Positions 32,019 through 39,960 of a DNA stretch of 64,000 nt are shown in pieces. The stretch comes from Coraliomargarita algicola. GTDB lineage: Bacteria; Verrucomicrobiota; Verrucomicrobiia; Opitutales; Coraliomargaritaceae. The position numbers and the translations under genes are program-made. The notes below the pieces were generated by a model. That model had not been told where the DNA came from. It saw nothing but the letters and a program-made list of their open reading frames with translations, and made no database searches. Location: the NCBI RefSeq assembly GCF_033878955.1, contig NZ_CP138858.1, forward strand, positions 1,798,001-1,862,000, in the 5' to 3' direction. Each line of letters begins with the position of its first letter. Within the stretch, counting starts at the first letter, position 1.

Positions 32019-33481
32019 ATGCTTCCAACCCCCACCGCACTCGTGGCGCGACCGCCTATATAATTACCTTTCTATTGGCCACGATCGCCATCGCGCTCAT
32101 CGCCGCACTGTTATTAAATATCTTCGAGCGCAAATCCGAAGCCAAGAACCCCTATATACGTCTGGTCGAAGTCGATGAGGACAGTACCGATCCCGAGCAA
32201 TGGGGCATCAACTGGCCCAAACAATACGAAAGCTATCTACTCACCGCCGAGACCACCCGCACCCGCTTCGGCGGCCATGGCGGCAGCGAAGCCCTGCCAG
32301 AGGAAAAAATCGACCGTGATCCTTGGCTCAAGCGTATGTTTAAAGGCTACGCCTTTTCTATCGATTATCGCGATCGCCGCGGCCACGCCTACATGCTGGA
32401 AGACCAAGAACAGACCGAACGCCTTTCCAAACCACAAAGTGGCTCTTGCTTACACTGCCACGCATCCATCATGCCTGTCTATCGTGAACTCGGCGATGGC
32501 GATGCCATGGCAGGCTTTGAAGCAACACATAAAATGTCCTACCAAGAGCTGAATAAAATAGTCCACGACATGGGACACGGGCACCCAGTCAGTTGCGTAG
32601 ATTGCCACGACTCCGCAACCATGAAACTACGCGTAACGCGCCCGGGATTTATTCTAGGCATTCAAGCACTCGCAGAGTCCGATGCTCCCTTGCCACAAAT
32701 GCCTTCAATCGAGCGCTGGCGTAAAGGAAGTCGCGACCAAGCTTACGATCCCAACCGTTTGGCCAGTCGCACCGAAATGCGCTCATTTGCCTGCGCGCAA
32801 TGTCACGTCGAATACTACTGCTCCAGTGCCATGCCGCTCGAATTTCCCTGGAGCAAAGGCCTGCGCGTTGAGGATCAAGAAGCGCACTGGAACGCAACCA
32901 CCTTCGAAGATGGCAAACGTTTCTATGACTATATCCATACCGAGTCTGGCGCCGAAATTTTAAAAGCACAACACCCCGAATTTGAGCTCTGGTCGCAAGG
33001 CATTCACTCCCGTGCAGGCGTCGCTTGCGCCGATTGCCATATGCCCTACCAACGCGATGGCGCGACCAAGGTTTCTGATCACTGGGTACGTAGCCCACTA
33101 CTCAACGTCAACCGTGCCTGCCAGACTTGTCACCACGTGGAAGAAAAAGAAATTTTGGCGCGCGTGGATGCCATTCAAGATCGTAACTTCAAACTACTCC
33201 AACGCGGCGGCACCGCATTGATGGCACTGCTCGACGCCATAGCCGACGCGAAGGAAGCCGGCGCAACTCAAGCTGAGCTCAAAGAGGCCCTTGAATTTCA
33301 ACGTAAAGCACAGTGGCGCCTCGACTTCATCGCCGCCGAAAACTCAATGGGCTTCCATGCGCCTCAAGAAGCGGCCCGCATTCTAGGCGAAGCCGCCGAC
33401 TATGCCCGCCAAGGCCAGGTCGCCGCCCTCAAAGCCATGGCGACTGCGAAAGAGTCAGCAAGTTCTACTCCGCAGCGCTAA
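32015..33481 (+). CDS. nrfA: Ammonia-forming cytochrome c nitrite reductase catalytic subunit
   Basis: This 488-residue pentaheme enzyme reduces nitrite to ammonium with six electrons from NrfH. Heme sites: CLHCH (~145), CVDCH (~194), CAQCH (~260, in FACAQCHVEYYC), CADCH (~339) and CQTCH (~369). In most NrfA proteins the first, catalytic heme site is CxxCK; here it is CxxCH, as in a minority of homologues. The catalytic Tyr of the VEYY motif and a His in GIHSRAGVACADC are present. An N-terminal hydrophobic segment (~residues 13-37) may be an uncleaved membrane anchor. The start is set by the overlap with nrfH; a longer frame to 31853 lies inside nrfH. Confidence 0.92.
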   Translation: MNASNPHRTRGATAYIITFLLATIAIALIAALLLNIFERKSEAKNPYIRLVEVDEDSTDPEQWGINWPKQYESYLLTAETTRTRFGGHGGSEALPEEKIDRDPWLKRMFKGYAFSIDYRDRRGHAYMLEDQEQTERLSKPQSGSCLHCHASIMPVYRELGDGDAMAGFEATHKMSYQELNKIVHDMGHGHPVSCVDCHDSATMKLRVTRPGFILGIQALAESDAPLPQMPSIERWRKGSRDQAYDPNRLASRTEMRSFACAQCHVEYYCSSAMPLEFPWSKGLRVEDQEAHWNATTFEDGKRFYDYIHTESGAEILKAQHPEFELWSQGIHSRAGVACADCHMPYQRDGATKVSDHWVRSPLLNVNRACQTCHHVEEKEILARVDAIQDRNFKLLQRGGTALMALLDAIADAKEAGATQAELKEALEFQRKAQWRLDFIAAENSMGFHAPQEAARILGEAADYARQGQVAALKAMATAKESASSTPQR

Positions 33482-35045
33482 ATGCCTCAAAGAGGCTTAA
33501 TGGAGTCGTGCCTTTAAGTAAAAGACTTTCATTGGCTTCGATGACATATGTGATGCGCGCATCTAAATCATCGAAGGCCGCAGGCATTGACTCTCCTGCA
33601 ACGCTGGCGCCCATCTGCATCATCGAAGCAAAATTAATCACCCCGAGGAGGCGTGTATTCGAATGGATGCGAAGTGGAGGATTAGCCCCCCCGGGACTGG
33701 CGAATGCGGACTCTAACTCGCCCTCGGTGGCCATATAGATACGGTCCCCGACCAGAACCATTTCATATACGACCTGCCCATTCTTAAAAAACTGCTCCAT
33801 CACTGCTTGCTGCTCAGGCATCTGCATCGAAGGGTGCTCGGGATTGATAGTCATCTCAATACGATCCACGGAATGTCCGTTAAATGTCCGAACGTCCCGT
33901 TCGATCTTAATGTCGGAATAGTAAGACATCGCAGGCCCCTCACCGAGCCCCGCTGCTGTTGTAATTTCTAGCCATTGATCATACACCTCAGCACTCGACG
34001 CATCCATGATCTCACAAAAGCCTGAAAACGTCATACCGTGCTGAAAAGAGATATTATATACGCCTTTGAACGGCAGTGTCGCCTGCATGACTTCAGTCCA
34101 TTCAGCTGCAGCCTGTCCTTCCAAACCATAAAGCGGCATGATGCTCTGCATGGAAGCGTCGATCAATGGTTGCCATGCGGCGGGCAGGTCTCCCATGCCG
34201 ACGACCATCGCCATATCCGAAGTCCAATCCACCGCAGTGGCGAGGTCGGTGATATCGACATTCTGCGAAGATACGAAATCCGCAAATCCAGAGCCAGCCA
34301 CAGGCTCCACATCTAACGAAAAGGACAAATCACCGTCATCGACATCCATGCGTAACTCCAGACGCTCAGTCTCCATCAGCATCGTTTGGTAGAACGAGAA
34401 ATAACTTTCCATCATCTCTTGCATCATCTCGGGAGACATTCCTGTGGTATCGACACCCGGCTGATCAAAGGCCGACAGCATTTGAGCCTTCGACATCTCG
34501 ATCGCTGCCGTCGCGGCGGTACGTAGTTCATCGTCGAGTTTCAAACCGACTTCGATTGTTTCTTTGGGCGCGAGTGTCAACGCCGAGCAATACGCATCGA
34601 TTTTTGCATTCAAGCCATCTGGGACAATCGCTCCCGGAGTGCTACCAAAAAGGACCACCCGATCTCCCGCATCCAAATACTGCGCCCCTAACATAGCGAG
34701 CATGCTGGCCTGTGCTGCAGCTTGAAAAGCCTCGAAATCAGCAACTGGTAGAACAATCGAAATTACAGGCGACTGGTCCAAGCGATCCATCCAGACTCCA
34801 ACTTGCCATGGCTGAGTCGTATCGATCAAGCTGACGATTTGCGCACCGAGCATGCCTTCCAACTGAAGCTGGGCCATGGAAGCATCCTGCCCCACGGCAG
34901 CCATCAGCGCCCCCGCATCCGCGAGCAATGACTCATAGCTCTCGATATCCACGGTGACCAACGGCTCACTTCGCTCCGCGAAACTAGTGGCGCTACAGGC
35001 TAAGACGAGGCTTGTAAGCCTAAGAAAATCAGAAATTTTGGGCAT
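33465..35045 (-). CDS. Secreted protein of unknown function
   Basis: The protein has 526 residues from the ATG at 35045, where a signal peptide begins (FLRLTSLVLACSATSFA). The frame is open upstream to 35282 but would lack a signal there. The mature protein is acidic and methionine-rich (for example MSPEMMQEMMESYFSF) with Ala-rich helical stretches and no recognised domain. It resembles the large uncharacterised secreted proteins common in Verrucomicrobia and Planctomycetes. Its 3' end overlaps the nrfA 3' end by 17 bp on the opposite strand. It lies 109 bp after the hybrid histidine kinase in the same direction. Confidence 0.7.
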   Translation of the reverse strand: MPKISDFLRLTSLVLACSATSFAERSEPLVTVDIESYESLLADAGALMAAVGQDASMAQLQLEGMLGAQIVSLIDTTQPWQVGVWMDRLDQSPVISIVLPVADFEAFQAAAQASMLAMLGAQYLDAGDRVVLFGSTPGAIVPDGLNAKIDAYCSALTLAPKETIEVGLKLDDELRTAATAAIEMSKAQMLSAFDQPGVDTTGMSPEMMQEMMESYFSFYQTMLMETERLELRMDVDDGDLSFSLDVEPVAGSGFADFVSSQNVDITDLATAVDWTSDMAMVVGMGDLPAAWQPLIDASMQSIMPLYGLEGQAAAEWTEVMQATLPFKGVYNISFQHGMTFSGFCEIMDASSAEVYDQWLEITTAAGLGEGPAMSYYSDIKIERDVRTFNGHSVDRIEMTINPEHPSMQMPEQQAVMEQFFKNGQVVYEMVLVGDRIYMATEGELESAFASPGGANPPLRIHSNTRLLGVINFASMMQMGASVAGESMPAAFDDLDARITYVIEANESLLLKGTTPLSLFEAFSAAE

Positions 35046-35154
35046 AATGAACAGTTGGGTGAAAAGCTGCAAGCTCACCCATCTCTCGATATAGGTCAAC
35101 GCGAAAGACTCACGCTCACGAAACAGGTCATCACCTCCGGATGCATTAACAGCT

Positions 35155-37512
35155 TTATAACATCCGCCGGAGGAGCTCTCTGAGACTGTGCGGACGCACG
35201 GGCTTTGAAATATAATCATCCATGCCCGCTTGCAACGCGCGTTCGCGATCGCCTTTGATCGCGTCTGCAGTGACAGCCGCAATTTTAAGCGGCTGTATTT
35301 TAAGAGGTGCGTGCGCCATCAACTGCGCCTCGGCCTGACGAATGCGTTGGGTGGTATCCAATCCATTCAAACGTGGCATTTGCAGATCCATCAGAACGAG
35401 GTCGTAGTGCTTGGCGCGGAGTGCTTCAAGACAACGCTCACCGTCGATCACATAGTCCGGCGCATAGCCCATCTTCCTCAACTGCCGGAGGAGCACATCC
35501 CGATTGGCAGAATTGTCCTCGACGACGAGTATCTGCCCTGGATGTCGCTCAGCAAAATCAGGTTCACGCTCGACCACACTAGGCGGCTGCTGAACAAAAG
35601 TTTCCATTAGAGCGTCCAGCAGCTGAGATTGGCGGATCGGATTCTGCAAAATACGAACAGGTAAGTCCAAGCAAGCACTGGGGCAACCATACGAGCTGAC
35701 CAAAATTAAAGGTGCAGGTAGCTGCCCCTCAGCATCGCGTAGCGGGTCCAACACCTCCAAGCCAACATCATCAGGATCCATTCCGTATATAATTAAATCA
35801 CTGCCCTCTTCTTCCTGCGCCTGCTGTATGCTGTCGATATTGGCGTGCTCGCTGACGATCAGCCCAAGACGACGAAGCTGACAGGACAAAACCTTACGTA
35901 GCGTACCTTTACCATCTAATAGAAGCACACGCCTCCCCTGCATTATTCGATGGTCGGCAGTATACTTAGGCTCGAGCGGCTCCGAATCGACCGCATTCAG
36001 CGGCAGGTAAAAAGTGAAAGTGCTCCCCTTACCGACTTCGCTGGAGACACTGATTTCGCCCCCCATCGCCTCCACTAATTTACGACAGATTGCCAGTCCT
36101 AGTCCCGTGCCTCCAAAACGGCGAGTCGTGGAACTATCGGCTTGGCTAAAAGGGCGAAAGAGCTCTTCTTGCTGCAACTCACTGATACCAATCCCCGTAT
36201 CACTCACAGCACAAACCAGCTGATCGACTTGCCCGGAATCCCGATCCGGCCAAACCTTTAAAGTCACATTTCCGCGATCAGTAAACTTAATCGCATTCCC
36301 CAACAGGTTAATCAGAATCTGCCGCAAGCGATATTCATCACCAAGCACGATTCGGGGCAGCTGACTGGAAAAATTATCCCGTAAATCAATCTGATTCTCA
36401 TCCGCACGCGGACGCAACAAATGCACAGTCTCCTGCAAACAGTTGTGAAGATCGAAAGCACGCGTCTCCACGGTAAGCTCACCGGCTTCAATTTTAGAAA
36501 AGTCCAGAATATCGTTAATTAAATTCAACAAAAGCTCACTGTGACTAGTAATCGTTTCAAGAAAGCTGCGTTGCTCCGAATCAATGCCTGAATCCGCTAG
36601 GATGTCGGCATATCCGATGATCGCATTCATCGGTGTGCGAATTTCGTGACTCATCATCGCAAGAAAGCTACTCTTAGCCCGGTCGGCAGCTTCCGCTCGT
36701 TCGCGCGCCTCATGCAACTCCACTTCATATTGCTTTTGTGCACATATATCTCGTATTTGTGCGATAAAATACTTCGGCAATCCATGCTCATTCGGGACCC
36801 CAGACACGGCCAAATGAACCCAGATGATGTGCCCGTCCTGATGGAAATAACGCTTTTCCATCTCATAATATTTAATCTCCCCCGCAACCATCTGATGTAA
36901 ATATCCAACATCGCGGTCCAAATCCTCAGGATGCGTGATATCCTGAAAAGTAAGCGAGAGCAACTGGGGCCCGGAATAGCCGGTGATTCTTGAAAAAGAC
37001 TCATTGAGCCTAAGAAATTCCCCCGTCGTAGAGACCAAGGCCATACCACTGGCTGCGTGCTCAAAAGCACTCCACAACTGCTCTTCTGCATGCAACTTAG
37101 CCTCTTCAATCTCTTTGCGGGCAGTCACATCTGTATGCGTGCCGACAATGCGCACTGGCCGCCCATTTTCATCTCTCTGAGCAACTTTACCGCGCCCCAG
37201 AATCCAACGGTATTTCCCATCTTTATGCCGCAAACGATATTCATTCACATAGGCCTCTGTTTCGCCCTCCGCATGCCGACGTAAACGCTCCAGTGTAATC
37301 GCCAAATCGTCTGGATGTATACGACTCTCCCACTCACTAAAACGATTTTCCAACTCATGATCCTCGTAGCCAATCATCGCTTTCCACTGCGGTGAATAAT
37401 ACGCCTCATTGGTCAGGGCATTCCAATCCCACAAGCCATCCTCGGCACACTCCAGAGCGAGTTGCCATCGATTCTGACTCCGCTCCCCGGGAATATAAGA
37501 CTGTGCTGCCAA
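35155..37512 (-). CDS. Hybrid sensor histidine kinase with two PAS domains and receiver domains
   Basis: This 785-residue cytoplasmic protein has no membrane segments. In order: PAS/PAC 1 (~15-135; RHKDGKYRWILGRGKVAQRD), PAS/PAC 2 (~145-262), HisKA with the phospho-acceptor His289 in FLAMMSHEIRTPMNAIIG, HATPase_c (~400-515; NLLGNAIKFTD, DTGIGIS, GTGLGLAICRKLVEAMGG), then a degenerate receiver-like segment (~530-640, with LLLDGKGTLRK in place of the acidic pocket) and a canonical receiver (~660-785; VVEDNSANRDV, phospho-Asp in LVLMDLQMPRLNG). The signal and target are unknown, and no separate response regulator is adjacent. Confidence 0.9.
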   Translation of the reverse strand: MAAQSYIPGERSQNRWQLALECAEDGLWDWNALTNEAYYSPQWKAMIGYEDHELENRFSEWESRIHPDDLAITLERLRRHAEGETEAYVNEYRLRHKDGKYRWILGRGKVAQRDENGRPVRIVGTHTDVTARKEIEEAKLHAEEQLWSAFEHAASGMALVSTTGEFLRLNESFSRITGYSGPQLLSLTFQDITHPEDLDRDVGYLHQMVAGEIKYYEMEKRYFHQDGHIIWVHLAVSGVPNEHGLPKYFIAQIRDICAQKQYEVELHEARERAEAADRAKSSFLAMMSHEIRTPMNAIIGYADILADSGIDSEQRSFLETITSHSELLLNLINDILDFSKIEAGELTVETRAFDLHNCLQETVHLLRPRADENQIDLRDNFSSQLPRIVLGDEYRLRQILINLLGNAIKFTDRGNVTLKVWPDRDSGQVDQLVCAVSDTGIGISELQQEELFRPFSQADSSTTRRFGGTGLGLAICRKLVEAMGGEISVSSEVGKGSTFTFYLPLNAVDSEPLEPKYTADHRIMQGRRVLLLDGKGTLRKVLSCQLRRLGLIVSEHANIDSIQQAQEEEGSDLIIYGMDPDDVGLEVLDPLRDAEGQLPAPLILVSSYGCPSACLDLPVRILQNPIRQSQLLDALMETFVQQPPSVVEREPDFAERHPGQILVVEDNSANRDVLLRQLRKMGYAPDYVIDGERCLEALRAKHYDLVLMDLQMPRLNGLDTTQRIRQAEAQLMAHAPLKIQPLKIAAVTADAIKGDRERALQAGMDDYISKPVRPHSLRELLRRML

Positions 37513-37660
37513 ATTAGTGTCCTCGTTTCATTTTAAAAATCTGAATCAATCTACTGGTATAAACCACTTTAATGCTGTCAAACACAAGGACCCCATAACT
37601 AATCAAATGTTACAAATCAGCTAGCTAGCTGCGCGAAACTCAGCCGAAAACGCCCACATA

Positions 37661-37957
37661 TTACGCGGCCTTCAACAAGTCCAGCAGGCCAGGGAAATAA
37701 TCCTCGAAGGCCTCCATCCGCACTGAATTAAGACATTTAGTGCCTTCCACGCGAGTCAAGATCAAGCCCGCATCGCGCAGCACCGCCATATGATGCGATA
37801 ACGTAGCCTTGGCCACTGTAACCGGTAGCGCATTACAGGCGAGCTCCTCCTCCGCCATGAGAGCCTGCATGATGGAGATACGACAAGGATCTGACAGCGC
37901 TTGCATCACTTGTGGGAGTGACACTTGTTCGAGGTCTGGATGCGTGTAGGCTTTCAT
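37661..37957 (-). CDS. ArsR-family transcriptional regulator
   Basis: The 98-residue winged-helix protein has ALSDPCRISIMQALMAEEEL, then a recognition-helix region in VAKATLSHHMAVLRDAGLIL. No CxC metal site of the classical ArsR kind is present (single Cys residues at ~28, 40 and 79). It is divergent from the Old Yellow Enzyme gene, with a 100-bp intergenic region containing repeated TTGTTCGA motifs, so it most likely controls that gene and itself. Confidence 0.9.
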   Translation of the reverse strand: MKAYTHPDLEQVSLPQVMQALSDPCRISIMQALMAEEELACNALPVTVAKATLSHHMAVLRDAGLILTRVEGTKCLNSVRMEAFEDYFPGLLDLLKAA

Positions 37958-38050
37958 CCGAATCAGACTACGCCCTTTGTTCGATAAAATGCGAACTATT
38001 AATTGACTTCCAAAATAAAAGGCTCACTTGTTCGATCAAACTAGAACAAG
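37925..38050. promoter_or_regulatory. Candidate ArsR operators: three TTGTTCGA boxes 51-52 bp apart
   Basis: TTGTTCGA occurs at 37925-37932, 37977-37984 and 38028-38035, close to five helical turns apart. The last is half of a perfect inverted repeat, CTTGTTC (38027-38033) and GAACAAG (38044-38050). The middle one forms GTTCG (37979-37983) with CGAAC (37992-37996). All lie between or just inside the divergent ArsR and alkene-reductase genes. Confidence 0.65.
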
Positions 38051-38057
38051 AAGAATT

Positions 38058-39134
38058 ATGACAACAGCAGCCCAGCTCTCCGAATCCAAGCTCCTCAGCC
38101 CGATCCAAATCGGCGCTTGGGAATTAAGCAATCGTATGATCATGGCACCGCTCACCCGCTGCCGCGCCAGCGAAGGTCGCGTGCCAAATGCGATGATGGC
38201 CGAGTATTATGCACAGCGCGCCAGCGCAGGATTAATTATAAGTGAAGCCACATCAGTGGACCCCATGGGGGTCGGCTACCCCGACACACCGGGTATCTGG
38301 TCGGACGAGCAAGTCGCAGGCTGGAAGATGGTCACTGAGGCCGTGCACGCCAAGGGCGGAACAATAGTTTTACAGCTCTGGCATGTGGGCCGCATTTCGG
38401 ACCCGATCTATTTAGATGGGGCGCTTCCAGTGGCCCCCAGCGCGATTGCCGCGGAGGGCCATGTCAGCCTAGTGCGTCCGATCAAGGCCTTTGAAACGCC
38501 GCGCGCCCTAGAACTGGATGAGATTGCCGGTATCGTCGAAGCCTATCGCAAAGGCGCTGAAAATGCCCAACTCGCCGGCTTCGATGGCGTGGAACTACAC
38601 GGCGCCAACGGCTACCTATTGGATCAATTTTTACAGGATTCCACCAACAAACGGACCGATGAATACGGTGGCCCAACTGAAAATCGCGCGCGCTTGATGC
38701 TGGAAGCCGTGGATGCTGCGATTTCTGTTTGGGGTGCAGATCGCGTTGGCCTGCACATTGCACCACGCTGCGATTCACACGACATGGGCGACTCCGATCC
38801 CGAAGCAACTTTTGGCTACGTGGCCGATGCGATGAAAGCGCGTGGCATCGCGTTCATCTTTGCTCGCGAATCACAAGAGGCGCCACGACTCGGCCCCAAG
38901 CTCAAAGAGCGTTTTGGCGGTGCCTTTATCGCCAACCAACAATTGGATCAAACCACAGCGGAAGCACTTCTCGCAAAGGGTGAAGCCGATGCCATCGCAT
39001 GGGGCCAACAGTTTATAGCCAACCCTGATTTAGTGCACCGCTTCGAGCAAGGCCTCGCACTGAATGAGCCCCGCGCAGATCACTTTTACGCAGGCGGCGC
39101 GGAAGGTTATACCGACTACCCCTTCGCAGAGTAA
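38058..39134 (+). CDS. Old Yellow Enzyme family alkene reductase (NADH:flavin oxidoreductase)
   Basis: The protein has 358 residues from the ATG at 38058, preceded by an AAGAAG ribosome-binding site; the frame is open 10 codons further up. OYE signatures: NRMIMAPLTRCRASEGRVPN, LQLWHVGRISDP, HGANGYLLDQFLQDSTN and KRTDEYGG. It is an FMN enzyme that reduces activated alkenes and nitro compounds with NAD(P)H, often induced by electrophiles. Its 3' end overlaps that of the rhombosortase gene by 19 bp, tail to tail. Confidence 0.93.
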   Translation: MTTAAQLSESKLLSPIQIGAWELSNRMIMAPLTRCRASEGRVPNAMMAEYYAQRASAGLIISEATSVDPMGVGYPDTPGIWSDEQVAGWKMVTEAVHAKGGTIVLQLWHVGRISDPIYLDGALPVAPSAIAAEGHVSLVRPIKAFETPRALELDEIAGIVEAYRKGAENAQLAGFDGVELHGANGYLLDQFLQDSTNKRTDEYGGPTENRARLMLEAVDAAISVWGADRVGLHIAPRCDSHDMGDSDPEATFGYVADAMKARGIAFIFARESQEAPRLGPKLKERFGGAFIANQQLDQTTAEALLAKGEADAIAWGQQFIANPDLVHRFEQGLALNEPRADHFYAGGAEGYTDYPFAE

Positions 39135-39721
39135 GTCCCCCAGGCCCATAGGCTCCCAGCAAGGAAGCCAAGCAAATGCGCAAGGGGCAAGGGCACCACG
39201 CCGGGGCCGAGATCGCTCACGAACAGTGTGGTCCCGCTGAGCAGCTCAAAGAGAACTTTGCCCAAAAATCCGAGCAAAGGCAGCCAAGCAAAGAGCACCC
39301 GCTGCCAGCGCTCGCCTAGGCGGCAGAGCCCCCAACAGACACGGGCATAGAGCATACTATCCAAGGCAGACAAACCGCGATACTCTGTGAGCGTAGGATC
39401 CAAATAGAACAATAAAATCGAAAGCAAGGGAGCGACCAATAAGAGCCAAGCCCACAAGCACCACCTCTCTTCGCGCCACAATAGTAAAGCCAGGAAAGCA
39501 AACATCACCGCGTCCCAAAGAAAATGATCATAGGTAAAATGCAGTAAATGCCCCGTCCACAATTGATACCATGCGCCAACAGTGAAGCTCTCTGATGTCA
39601 GACGCAAGCCGTCTGCATCTTGCAAAAAGAAGAACGCCAAGGCTGGAACCAAGAGGCAGAGAACCCACCCCAAAGCGTCACTTTTTCGAGCGAAAGGAGA
39701 AAGTATAGGATGCTTTTTCAT
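39116..39721 (-). CDS. rrtA: Rhombosortase-like rhomboid intramembrane protease
   Basis: The 201-residue polytopic membrane protein has about six helices. Landmarks of the rhombosortase branch of rhomboids: WTGHLLHFTYDHFLWDAVMF (an early helix with His residues), YRGLSALDSMLY (catalytic Ser in the GLSA motif), GKVLFELLSG, and AHLLGFLAGSLW (catalytic His). Rhombosortases cleave GlyGly-CTERM tails on exported proteins. The next gene on the same strand, 240 bp upstream in transcription, encodes a VIT-vWA protein with such a tail, which supports the call. A generic rhomboid protease is the alternative. Confidence 0.75.
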   Translation of the reverse strand: MKKHPILSPFARKSDALGWVLCLLVPALAFFFLQDADGLRLTSESFTVGAWYQLWTGHLLHFTYDHFLWDAVMFAFLALLLWREERWCLWAWLLLVAPLLSILLFYLDPTLTEYRGLSALDSMLYARVCWGLCRLGERWQRVLFAWLPLLGFLGKVLFELLSGTTLFVSDLGPGVVPLPLAHLLGFLAGSLWAWGTYSAKG

Positions 39722-39860
39722 ACAGATAAAAAGACGTTAAAAACGTAGCGCGCAGTCGGATGGTATTAAATATTTCGAAGTCCATCATTTAAATAAGTTC
39801 AATAGATTGGCTTACGACCTAAGACAGACACTTGTCTGCCTCTACCATCTGCCCATTGCT

Positions 39861-39883
39861 GACAGGCGGGGCGCCTGTCCTAC
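39861..39883 (-). repeat. REP-like element (GTAG + hairpin), copy 1
   Basis: On the minus strand this reads GTAG, then GACAGGCG, CCC, CGCCTGTC: a perfect 8-bp hairpin preceded directly by GTAG. A second copy in the opposite orientation lies at 50086-50108; the two agree at 22 of 24 positions. Confidence 0.8.
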
Positions 39884-39917
39884 ATTCTCCAACAAAACGC
39901 TCTCCCCACCGAAGGCA

Positions 39918-39944
39918 CCCGCAAGGAGAGAATCTCCCTGCGGG
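39918..39944 (-). terminator. Hairpin after the VIT-vWA gene
   Basis: CCCGCAAGGAGA (39918-39929) pairs with TCTCCCTGCGGG (39933-39944) at 11 of 12 positions around a GAA loop, 17 bp beyond the VIT-vWA stop. There is no T-run, so it may be a 3'-end stabiliser rather than a strict terminator. Confidence 0.5.
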
Positions 39945-39960
39945 CACGTTAGAACTAAAC

